A DNA stretch of 9,690 nt. Origin: JASMHC01 sp042092935 (GTDB lineage: Bacteria; Pseudomonadota; Alphaproteobacteria; Rhodobacterales; Rhodobacteraceae). The position numbers and the translations under genes were made by a program. Below the pieces are notes generated by a model. It ran no database searches. It was not told the DNA's origin and saw only the letters and a list, made by a program, of their open reading frames with translations. Each line of letters opens with the position of its first letter. Position 1 is the stretch's first letter. Positions 1 through 5,561 of the stretch are shown here, one piece after another. The DNA lies in contig JBELFK010000111.1 of the NCBI GenBank assembly GCA_042092935.1, positions 1 through 9,690 of the forward strand, written 5' to 3'.

Positions 1-692
1 CCATCGACCTCAAGCATCGCCGATACGACCTCGGTTCCATCGATGTTTGGGGGGCTTCCCAACATAAGTGTTCGGATCGGTCCGCCGATTTCTGTGAAGG
101 ACAAATAAAGGATATATAGCGCGATCGTGATCGTGATAGCCGGATCGACCCAGCGCATGTCAAAAAGAATGATTAGCGTTCCGCCGATAATCACCGCGAC
201 CGAGGCCAGCGCGTCCGAAAGGTTGTGAAGAAACAACGCGCGGATGTTCATATTACCCTTCTGCATCGAATAGGTCAGCAGGGCCGTCAGTGTATCGACA
301 ACCAACGCGACGCCACCAAGAATAACGACCGTCCACCCCATAACTTCAGTCGGCTCGATAAGCCGCATACCACCCTCGTAAACCAGATATAGTCCAATCA
401 CGATGAGCGTCGTGTAGTTGATTAATGCGGCGACGATTTCCATTCTGCCATAGCCAAAGGTCATCCGCTCATCGGCCGGTCGACGCGAGATTTTGCGCGC
501 CGCGAAAGCGATTACCAGCGCGGCCATGTCTGAAAAATTGTGAAGCGCGTCGGCAATCAAGGCAAGACTGCCAGACAAGATGCCTCCGACAACCTGTGCA
601 ACGGTAAGCAGCCCATTCGCCCAAATTGCTATCGCAACACGTTTGTCGCCGGAATCGGGATCAATGTGAGCATGACCGTGGTCGTGTGGCAT
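1..692 (-). CDS. Cation diffusion facilitator (CzcD/ZitB-like) metal efflux protein, 3' end outside window
   Basis: This gene is read on the minus strand from ATG at 692 and stays open to the window edge, giving 230 residues with the C-terminus missing. CDF proteins are inner-membrane antiporters that export Zn(II), Cd(II), Co(II) or similar ions in exchange for protons. The N-terminus is His-rich (MPHDHGHAH). The two transmembrane metal-site motifs are visible as H51-N-F-S-D55 and H156-N-L-S-D160, the HxxxD/HxxxD pattern of zinc-type CDFs. Hydrophobic segments lie at about 20-45, 50-68, 88-108, 120-140, 155-178 and 184-200. The family is usually about 300 residues, so what is lost is mainly the cytoplasmic C-terminal domain. 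The start is supported by AGAGGA about 7 nt upstream. The family is clear; the exact metal cannot be read from this sequence. It is the last visible member of the block beginning at 3161 and is preceded by an unusual nested inverted repeat. Confidence 0.93.
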   Translation of the reverse strand, partial: MPHDHGHAHIDPDSGDKRVAIAIWANGLLTVAQVVGGILSGSLALIADALHNFSDMAALVIAFAARKISRRPADERMTFGYGRMEIVAALINYTTLIVIGLYLVYEGGMRLIEPTEVMGWTVVILGGVALVVDTLTALLTYSMQKGNMNIRALFLHNLSDALASVAVIIGGTLIILFDMRWVDPAITITIALYILYLSFTEIGGPIRTLMLGSPPNIDGTEVVSAMLEVD

Positions 693-732
693 GTGATAAT
701 TCCTCTTGAGCGTGTGCGCCGCTTTGAGCTTT

Positions 733-783
733 TGAATTGCCAATGCCGAAGCTCAGGCGACTGAGCGTCAATCCGGCAATTCA
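733..783 (-). promoter_or_regulatory. Concentric inverted repeats in the CDF leader (RNA stem-loop or MerR-type operator)
   Basis: Two perfect inverted repeats share one centre. The outer arms are TGAATTGCC (733-741) and GGCAATTCA (775-783). The inner hairpin is GCTCAG-GCGA-CTGAGC (751-766). The structure ends about 40 nt before the CDF start codon. Read as RNA on the minus strand it would fold into a two-part stem with an internal loop. Read as DNA, the inner 16-bp dyad begins at the last base of a TTGACG hexamer (766-771), as in MerR-family promoters. No good -10 is found 19 bp further on (GCATTG, 741-746). The repeats are directly visible; the function is unknown. Confidence 0.5.
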
Positions 784-898
784 TGCTCTCTGATACTAAA
801 AGCCTTAGACCCGTGCAAACAGTTGTCGGCGGGGTTTGAATTAGCCCTTTCAATGACCATCTCCTGATATATTTTTCGACACGGTCGCGCTAAGATTT
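784..898. other. Intergenic stretch between the ynfA-like and CDF genes, no assignable gene
   Basis: Together with the nested repeat and the CDF ribosome-binding site this makes a gap of about 206 bp, the largest in the block. No convincing coding sequence, terminator or tRNA is seen. A 30-codon frame on the minus strand (768-860) has its AGGAG abutting the ATG, which argues against translation. Small complementary runs, such as CCCG/CGGG and CTAA/TTAG on the minus strand, could extend the folded leader, but they are short. Confidence 0.4.
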
Positions 899-1225
899 CT
901 AAGCCGCGCGTGGTGCCCAAAGAATGATAGCTGCCCCCGCAAGAATCACAAAAGCCCCAATGGCGTCCCATTGGTCAGGTCGTTGACCTTCAGCCAACCA
1001 CAACCAAATCAACGAGGATACGATGTAGACGCCTCCATACACAGCAAAGGCACGCCCAGCTTGATCGGCGGGGCTAGGGGTAAACAACCACGCAAATAGG
1101 CCGAGCGACAACATGCCCGGAAACACCCAAAACGCGCTCTTGTCCAGACGGAGCCACGCCCAGAATGCAAAACACCCAGCAATTTCGGCGAATGCGGCCG
1201 AGAAATAGATCACGATCGTTTTCAT
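899..1225 (-). CDS. ynfA: YnfA/UPF0060 family small membrane protein
   Basis: This is a 108-residue, very hydrophobic protein with four predicted membrane helices at about 3-22, 32-50, 60-77 and 86-105. It matches the UPF0060/YnfA family in length and in its conserved opening, with AEIAGCFAFWAWLR near residues 13-26, and in YGGVYIVSSLIWLW in the middle. The family resembles small multidrug resistance (SMR) transporters in size and topology. Some members have been linked to efflux, but the physiological substrate is not settled. The start at 1225 fits the family's usual MKT beginning. The gene follows the MFS stop by 32 bp on the same strand and is probably co-transcribed with it. That gap contains a perfect 12-bp palindrome and no strong ribosome-binding site, so translation may depend on coupling or on leader structure. 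The family call is firm; the role in metal resistance is inferred from context. Confidence 0.93.
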   Translation of the reverse strand: MKTIVIYFSAAFAEIAGCFAFWAWLRLDKSAFWVFPGMLSLGLFAWLFTPSPADQAGRAFAVYGGVYIVSSLIWLWLAEGQRPDQWDAIGAFVILAGAAIILWAPRAA

Positions 1226-1231
1226 GGCTTC

Positions 1232-1243
1232 GGGATATATCCC
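1232..1243. repeat. Perfect 12-bp palindrome GGGATATATCCC before ynfA
   Basis: GGGATATATCCC lies in the 32-bp gap between the MFS stop (1258) and the ynfA-like start (1225). As RNA it could form a small GGGA/UCCC hairpin with a UAUA loop just upstream of the start codon. As DNA it could be a protein-binding site. The palindrome is seen directly; its role is unknown. Confidence 0.45.
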
Positions 1244-1257
1244 AATCGGATCAGAGT

Positions 1258-2496
1258 CTATTTCTGCAATTCAATGCCCGAAAGAAACGCAACTTGCCCA
1301 ACTGCTGCGACCAACGCGACGGCGAAGACAATCCAAAGTCCCGATGCGGCGACGGCAAAGCCCCCGACAAGCGGAAGAATAAACGCAGGTGCCGTCAACG
1401 CGTTGAAATACCCGCTATAGGCTGGTCGTCTGTCGTCTGGCGAAATCTCCATCAGCAACCCGATGACGGCAATCGTTAGCCCATTCATCAATGCGCCAAG
1501 ACTAAAAAATACAATCAAAAGGATTGGAACGACATAAACGATCGGAACCGGGAACAGCAAAATGTACAAAAGCGTGACAGGCGGAACGGCGCGCGCAATC
1601 GCGATCCCACGCATCAAACTAAGTTTGCCCCGATAATCGCCCCACCAGCCCCAAAGCGGATTACCCAGCAGAGCGCCCAACGTCTGCGTGCCCATCAAAA
1701 GCGCGACGTTTTCAAAACCGACTTCAAGCCTGTTTGCGGCGACGATAAAGAACGGTGCCGCGATCAAAACCGCGCCTCCACACCACTGCGCGAATACGAA
1801 GCGGCGAAAGACCGGATCGGTCTGAAAAGTCACCACCCCGTCCCGCAAATACCCAAAAAAGCCTCCCACTGCCTTTAGCGGCGTCTCGCGCTTGGGTTCA
1901 CCCATAGCAGTAAAAATAACGGCCGAGATCAACATCAGGATTGCGGCTATACCCAATATCGCTGCATAGGATGTTGGAAACTCGAGCGTTCGTAACAAAT
2001 TGTCGGCGATCCAAGCGACAATTAGCGCAACCAGACCCCCTCCGAAAAACCGGATGGACAGCATTCGACTTCGACGATCCGAGGCGACGGATCGGGCAAC
2101 GATGTCGTTATAGGGAACGCCAACAATACCGCTAAGGCACGCATAAACCACCCAAAGCGCCAGGGTCGAGGCTCCTAGCGTCAATGGCGCCCAGCCCGCA
2201 GTCGTGCCAAGCCAAAGTACGCCTGCGAGAACGGCAATGGCCGCCGCCCGTCCAAAAGCACCGACAATGTAAAACGGCATCGATGACGATCCACGGCCAG
2301 CGAAGAAGCCCACGAACAGTTGCGGAAGCAGCCAACCAAGCCGCAAGATCGTAGACACCGCGCCAACAGCGATTGAACTTCCTGTAAGCTGATAAACGAG
2401 TGCCGACATCACGGTCGCGCTGTCGACGGCGGCCGATCCGGCCTGAAAGGCAGTGCCTGCCCCCGCGACATGCCAAAAACGGCGACGGGGTGTCAT
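1258..2496 (-). CDS. Major facilitator superfamily (MFS) transporter
   Basis: This 412-residue integral membrane protein has about twelve hydrophobic segments, the normal length and layout of an MFS permease. The ATG at 2496 is chosen because it overlaps the stop of the upstream CcdA-like gene as ATGA (2493-2496), a typical translational coupling arrangement. Upstream of this ATG the frame stays open, but it runs through the other gene in a different frame and is not credible as protein. Conserved-looking cytoplasmic loops include DIVARSVASDRRSRMLSIR after helix 4 (near residue 130-150) and WGWWGDYRGKLSLMRG after helix 8. The protein has few cysteines (one in QWCGG), so it shows no obvious thiol-based metal site. 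It could export a metal, a metal-thiol complex or an unrelated compound. The substrate cannot be assigned from sequence. Its position between a thiol transporter and cation exporters, under a MerR-type promoter, suggests metal-stress detoxification. Confidence 0.9.
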   Translation of the reverse strand: MTPRRRFWHVAGAGTAFQAGSAAVDSATVMSALVYQLTGSSIAVGAVSTILRLGWLLPQLFVGFFAGRGSSSMPFYIVGAFGRAAAIAVLAGVLWLGTTAGWAPLTLGASTLALWVVYACLSGIVGVPYNDIVARSVASDRRSRMLSIRFFGGGLVALIVAWIADNLLRTLEFPTSYAAILGIAAILMLISAVIFTAMGEPKRETPLKAVGGFFGYLRDGVVTFQTDPVFRRFVFAQWCGGAVLIAAPFFIVAANRLEVGFENVALLMGTQTLGALLGNPLWGWWGDYRGKLSLMRGIAIARAVPPVTLLYILLFPVPIVYVVPILLIVFFSLGALMNGLTIAVIGLLMEISPDDRRPAYSGYFNALTAPAFILPLVGGFAVAASGLWIVFAVALVAAVGQVAFLSGIELQK

Positions 2497-3161
2497 TGGC
2501 CGCTCCAATTGATTGGATCGACGAACAGGCCAAACCAGATCGACCAGATGCCCAGTGCAACAAATATCGCGCCAAGAAGCCAGCGGCGCGGCCGCAACCA
2601 ATCCGCCAGGCGATCTAATGGTCGTGCAAGGCGTGGAGCGACAGACATCGGTACCAATGGAATTGACAGCGCAAAGGCAAAGACGGCCATCATCACGAAC
2701 CCTGTCACGGCAGACCCGCTTGCGGTTGCCGCTGCCATCAATCCAAACAAGATCGGAGCGGCGCATGCGGGTATGTTCAATCCGAATGCTACCCCTTGAA
2801 CAAGCGGGTTTGACGCGGTTCTCCAGAGCTCTGGTGCCAACCTGACGCGTTGGCGCAGAGTGTTGCCCCATCCGAGAAGCATCACAATGCCAAGACTGAG
2901 ATAAATCGCCCCGAAGGCAAGCCACGCGCCGGTCTGAACACCGATCAGCCGCTGGCCCAGAACAACGATCAATCCACCAAAACCGCCCATCACGACGAGC
3001 CTTGCCAATAGAAATACGATTGCAGCCGCCAAACGTTGGCGCGTCGATCGTTTGCGTTGCGCCCCGAGAAATAACATGTGTGCGCCAATGGTGCATGGCT
3101 CGATAAAGCCAAGCAATCCGAGGCTAAACGCAAGCAAGAGGGTCTGATAAGTTAGGTCCAT
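2493..3161 (-). CDS. CcdA/DsbD-like transmembrane thiol-disulfide transporter
   Basis: This 222-residue protein has six predicted membrane helices, the size and topology of CcdA (cytochrome c biogenesis protein) and of the DsbD membrane domain. Those proteins carry reducing equivalents from cytoplasmic thioredoxin across the inner membrane. The two expected intramembrane cysteines are present: C23 in GFIEPCTIG near the end of helix 1, and C133 in NIPACAAPIL in helix 4. Both are next to proline, as in the family. The start at 3161 has AAAGG six to nine bases upstream. The gene opens a four-gene minus-strand block and overlaps the MFS gene by 4 bp. A MerR-family promoter lies just upstream. A likely role is to keep periplasmic cysteines reduced during thiophilic-metal stress, or to handle metal-thiol traffic. 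This is inference; a role in cytochrome c maturation is not excluded but is not supported by any neighbour. Confidence 0.85.
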   Translation of the reverse strand: MDLTYQTLLLAFSLGLLGFIEPCTIGAHMLFLGAQRKRSTRQRLAAAIVFLLARLVVMGGFGGLIVVLGQRLIGVQTGAWLAFGAIYLSLGIVMLLGWGNTLRQRVRLAPELWRTASNPLVQGVAFGLNIPACAAPILFGLMAAATASGSAVTGFVMMAVFAFALSIPLVPMSVAPRLARPLDRLADWLRPRRWLLGAIFVALGIWSIWFGLFVDPINWSGQ

Positions 3162-3189
3162 CGGTGCCTTTCATCGACTGACCGCTTTG

Positions 3190-3220
3190 ATGCTAGGCCT
3201 TCCACCTACCAGAAGGTCAA
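3190..3220 (-). promoter_or_regulatory. MerR-family promoter/operator driving the CcdA-MFS-YnfA-CDF block
   Basis: On the minus strand a -35 TTGACC (3215-3220) is followed by a 19-bp spacer (3196-3214) and a -10 TAGCAT (3190-3195). The over-long 19-bp spacer is the hallmark of promoters activated by MerR-class regulators, which distort the DNA. Within it is the dyad CCTTC...GAAGG, whose centre falls on spacer position 8, the same position as in the merT promoter. CCTTC/GAAGG half-sites are typical of CueR/HmrR copper-type operators and differ from the merT dyad. The start codon at 3161 is about 29 bp downstream of the -10. The layout is seen directly; the identity of the regulator is not known. 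Confidence 0.8.
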
Positions 3221-3227
3221 GGCTTGC

Positions 3228-3245
3228 CGTTGGAGCATGCCAACG
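3228..3245 (-). other. Hairpin with 6-bp stem downstream of merA
   Basis: CGTTGG (3228-3233) and CCAACG (3240-3245) form a perfect inverted repeat around a 6-nt loop, 35 bp past the merA stop and just upstream of the -35 of the next promoter. No T-run follows on the minus strand, so it is not a standard intrinsic terminator. It could act as a weak pause or an mRNA 3' stabiliser, or be incidental. Confidence 0.35.
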
Positions 3246-3280
3246 AGGTCGGGTTCAAGTCTTGTCCTTTTCGTTACACG

Positions 3281-4714
3281 CTACCCCGCGCAGCACGACA
3301 GTTTTGCCACGTCCATCTCAAACGTCTGCGCCGCCAGTTTCAGGCCTTCGACCGTTGTAAGATACGGGAATATCATCGCGCCCAAGTCCTCATAGGTCAT
3401 ACCCATCCTCAGGGCCATGGCCGCGGTTTGGATGCTGTCTGCCCCCTCTGGCGCGATAATATGCGCGCCCAGCAACCGCTTGGTTTGTCTGTTTGCGATC
3501 AGTTTTATCAATCCGCGTGTGTCCCGCGCTGCCAGCGCCCGTGGCACGTTTTCCAAACCCAGAACCGAGGTCATGACATCGTGACCGGCTGAACGAGCTT
3601 GGGCCTCGGTCATGCCCACGCTGGCGACCTGCGGGTCAGAAAACACGACGGTCGGCAGGATACTGTTGTCATATCGCAATGCGTTTCCGTTCATCGCATT
3701 CTTGGCGGCAATCTTTGCGCCATAGGCTGCCATATAGACGAACTGATCTGTGCCGGTCACATCACCGGCGGCATAAACCCCCTTGCGCGTGGTTTGCATC
3801 TGCCCGTCGACGATGATCCCGCCCTGGGCATTCGTGGCTATTTCCGCCGACGCAAGCGATAGTGAACCCGTGTTCGGCATTCGTCCCGTCGCCAGCAGCA
3901 GCTTCTCTGCCGAAACCGAGATGGATTGTCCTTCACTTTCTGCATAAAGCGTGACGGCCGAGTCAATGGACTCAAACCTGTCGTAGCGAAGCCCGGACAG
4001 CACCTGAATGCCTTCGTCTGCAAAGGCCTTGGTCAGCGCTTCGCTGACTTCAGGCTCGGCGTCCGGCAGCAAGCCTCGCCGGGTCACAATCGTCACGTCT
4101 GAGCCCGCACGCGCAAAGATCTGCGCGATCTCGACACCGATGTATCCGCCCCCCATGACCAAGAGTGATCTAGGCAAGGTGGCCAGTTCAAGGGCCGACG
4201 TGCTGTCAAACCAATCGACGCTATCCAATCCTTGAATATCGGGAACATGAGGCGATGAACCTGTGGCAATGATAATCTTCGGCGCATGAATGATGCGGTC
4301 CTCTAATTGTACCGCGCCATCTTGTGTAAAATGCGCCTGACCCTCGATGTAGGTGATGCCTTCGTAATTGGGCAGGACGTCGACATATTTGGCCGCGCGA
4401 AGATCATTCACCAAAGCCTGTTTTTGCGCGACAAGCGCCGCCCAATCGTTGACCTCTGCGCTTGCTACGATCCCATCAAACCGCGCTGAGGTTTTGGCAA
4501 CGTGCAGCGTGTCCACTGCACGGATCATCGCTTTTGAAGGGACGCAGCCGACGTTGACACAGGTGCCCCCGATGGTTCCGTGGCCAATCAAAGCCACGCG
4601 TGCACCTGCTTCGGCGGCGGTGATCGCAGCAGAAAAGCCAGCGGAGCCAGCGCCGATCACGGCGAGGTCAAACGTGACGACATCTGACGAGTTTTTAGAG
4701 CAACAGTCGGACAT
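3281..4714 (-). CDS. merA: Mercuric reductase MerA, short form without N-terminal HMA domain
   Basis: This cytoplasmic flavoenzyme reduces Hg(II) to volatile Hg(0) with NADPH and is the core of the resistance pathway. The 477-residue protein is a pyridine nucleotide-disulfide oxidoreductase. It has an FAD-binding GAGSAG (21-26), the redox-active pair C52/C57 in GGTCVNVGCVPSK, an NAD(P)-binding GGGYIG in mid-protein, and a second FAD motif in YAAGDVTGTDQFVYMAA. The C-terminal dimer domain contains FPYLTTVEG with Y451, which matches the conserved active-site tyrosine. The vicinal C474-C475 at the end (SCCAG) delivers Hg(II) to the active site. These features separate MerA from lipoamide dehydrogenase and glutathione reductase. 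The start at 4714 is chosen because AAGGGA lies 6-7 nt upstream and the sequence then matches MerA. An N-terminal heavy-metal-associated domain is absent. Instead the protein opens MSDCCSK, with an extra cysteine pair at residues 4-5. It is third in merTPA. Confidence 0.97.
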   Translation of the reverse strand: MSDCCSKNSSDVVTFDLAVIGAGSAGFSAAITAAEAGARVALIGHGTIGGTCVNVGCVPSKAMIRAVDTLHVAKTSARFDGIVASAEVNDWAALVAQKQALVNDLRAAKYVDVLPNYEGITYIEGQAHFTQDGAVQLEDRIIHAPKIIIATGSSPHVPDIQGLDSVDWFDSTSALELATLPRSLLVMGGGYIGVEIAQIFARAGSDVTIVTRRGLLPDAEPEVSEALTKAFADEGIQVLSGLRYDRFESIDSAVTLYAESEGQSISVSAEKLLLATGRMPNTGSLSLASAEIATNAQGGIIVDGQMQTTRKGVYAAGDVTGTDQFVYMAAYGAKIAAKNAMNGNALRYDNSILPTVVFSDPQVASVGMTEAQARSAGHDVMTSVLGLENVPRALAARDTRGLIKLIANRQTKRLLGAHIIAPEGADSIQTAAMALRMGMTYEDLGAMIFPYLTTVEGLKLAAQTFEMDVAKLSCCAG

Positions 4715-4768
4715 AAAGAAATCCCTTTGCGGGTTTGGGAATGTGAGTGGTGGCGCGCGGTCTAAATT

Positions 4769-4788
4769 TAACGGTTCATGAGCCGTTA
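4769..4788 (-). other. Near-perfect 20-bp palindrome across the merP stop codon
   Basis: The sequence TAACGGTTCATGAGCCGTTA pairs with itself at nine of ten positions. It contains the merP stop codon (TGA on the minus strand, 4776-4778). On the merTPA transcript it would give a six-pair stem (UAACGG/CCGUUA) with an eight-base loop, about 55 nt before the merA start. It may be an intra-operon hairpin that tunes merA relative to merTP by partial termination or RNA processing. No strong U-tract follows, so full termination is unlikely. Confidence 0.4.
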
Positions 4789-5072
4789 TCCGCCACCAAC
4801 ACTTCTGCTGCGTACCCCGAGGCCTCTGACGCCAAAGCGATGGCTTCAACGGTCGTGAGAGCATCGTCAAAAACGACCAAGGCCGTTCGCGCATCTGAAT
4901 TAGCACTCACCGACAACACGCCTTCTACGCCGCCCATCGCTGCTTCGACGATAAACGGGCAGCTTGCGCAATACATTCCAGGTACCGAAAACGTCACGGT
5001 TTGCTCGGCGGCGAAACTCGGGGCGGCTGCGAAAAAGCCGATCAGGGCCAACACGGGTGTTAAAAACTTCAT
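4776..5072 (-). CDS. merP: Periplasmic mercury-binding protein MerP
   Basis: The 98-residue precursor has a clear signal peptide (MKFLTPVLALIGFFAAAPSFA, cleavage probably near residues 21-22) followed by a single heavy-metal-associated domain. The metal site is GMYCASC with C35 and C38, where most MerP proteins have GMTC. Downstream, ALVVFDDA and SEASGY match the conserved strand and C-terminal helix of the fold. MerP captures Hg(II) in the periplasm with its cysteine pair and passes it to MerT. The ATG at 5072 is preceded by AAAGGAA, which overlaps the merT stop; the genes are 11 bp apart, so they are clearly one operon. The Thr-to-Tyr change beside the first cysteine is a small variation at the binding loop and is not expected to abolish binding. 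The stop codon sits inside a 20-bp palindrome. Confidence 0.95.
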   Translation of the reverse strand: MKFLTPVLALIGFFAAAPSFAAEQTVTFSVPGMYCASCPFIVEAAMGGVEGVLSVSANSDARTALVVFDDALTTVEAIALASEASGYAAEVLVADNGS

Positions 5073-5083
5073 TGTGGTTCCTT

Positions 5084-5488
5084 TCAAAGACCGAGAAGAA
5101 TGGGGGCAACGACAGGCGCGATCCATGTCCAGAACAGCGCGATCACTGTCAAAATTGTTGAAACCCAAAGCGCTGATTTAACGAACCGATTGGGCAGTGG
5201 TCGTGCGCAGGCTTCACCTTCGGCGCAGGCTTTGGGCTTGCGATACACCATCCAGAACCCGTACCCGAGGAATCCAAGCGCAATTACAATGAAGATCGGC
5301 TTATAGGGTGCGAGGGCCGTAAGATTGCCAATCCAAGCGCCCGATATTCCCATACTGACCAAAAGCAACGGAACAACGCAGCAGGTCGACGCAGCAAAGG
5401 CCCCGAGAAACCCGCCCGCAGCCAACAAGCGCGTTTTTCGTTTTTCCGGATCGGTTTCGTTTGTGGCTATGCCTGTTGTGTCGGTCAT
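5084..5488 (-). CDS. merT: Mercuric ion transport protein MerT
   Basis: This 134-residue inner-membrane protein has three predicted helices at about 22-45, 62-82 and 104-131. MerT takes Hg(II) from MerP and moves it into the cytoplasm for MerA. The first helix carries the vicinal pair C36-C37 in ASTCCVVPLLL. The cytoplasmic loop between helices 2 and 3 carries C88 and C94 (KACAEGEACARP), the second conserved pair. The GISGAWIGNLTALAPYKPIF segment is a close family signature. Classical MerT is about 116 residues; the extra length is mostly a polar 20-residue N-terminal tail. The ATG at 5488 is the first that fits, but its ribosome-binding site (GCGAGCG) is weak. A frame running further upstream would cross the operator and into merR on the other strand, so it is rejected. 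It is the first gene of merTPA and is divergent from merR. Confidence 0.95.
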   Translation of the reverse strand: MTDTTGIATNETDPEKRKTRLLAAGGFLGAFAASTCCVVPLLLVSMGISGAWIGNLTALAPYKPIFIVIALGFLGYGFWMVYRKPKACAEGEACARPLPNRFVKSALWVSTILTVIALFWTWIAPVVAPILLGL

Positions 5489-5519
5489 GTGCGCGCTCGC
5501 TATTTCGATTTCTCGCGCT

Positions 5520-5550
5520 AAGATGCGGTCTGTAGCGACTACAGAAGCAA
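5520..5550 (-). promoter_or_regulatory. MerR operator and merTPA promoter
   Basis: On the minus strand, -35 TTGCTT (5545-5550) and -10 CATCTT (5520-5525) are separated by 19 bp, the long spacer typical of MerR-controlled promoters. The spacer contains the perfect dyad CTGTAG-TCG-CTACAG (5530-5544), centred on spacer position 8. MerR would bind here, repress without Hg(II), and activate by untwisting the spacer when Hg(II) binds. The site lies 17 bp before the divergent merR start, so MerR probably also controls its own gene; TAAGAT at 5519-5524 on the plus strand is a possible merR -10. The -10 for merT is a weak match to consensus, as expected for an activated promoter. Confidence 0.85.
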
Positions 5551-5561
5551 GGAAAAATTCG

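Noticed and set aside
826..850. tRNA T-arm-like run (AATTCAAACCCC on the minus strand)
   Set aside because: No acceptor, D or anticodon arms can be built around it, so it is not a tRNA or an obvious attachment site.
629..853. 74-codon minus-strand frame overlapping the CDF start
   Set aside because: It overlaps the first 64 bases of the CDF gene in another frame, is Arg/Ser-rich and unlike a folded or membrane protein, and has no ribosome-binding support.
768..860. 30-codon minus-strand frame in the CDF leader as a possible leader peptide
   Set aside because: The AGGAG directly abuts the ATG with no usable spacing, and no family or attenuator-like codon run is seen. It is retained only as a remark because its stop lies inside the nested repeat.
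2497..3096. Frame-continuous 200-codon N-terminal extension of the MFS gene
   Set aside because: It overlaps the CcdA-like gene in another frame, is rich in Arg, Cys and Trp with no membrane or domain character, and the ATGA-coupled start at 2496 explains the gene better.
3228..3245. Intrinsic terminator of merTPA
   Set aside because: The 6-bp hairpin is real, but no T-run follows it on the transcribed strand, so it is listed only as a hairpin of unknown role.
4715..4906. Possible longer MerA start that might supply a missing N-terminal metal-binding domain
   Set aside because: The extension runs through merP in another frame, has no GMTCxxC motif, and a good ribosome-binding site precedes the 4714 start.
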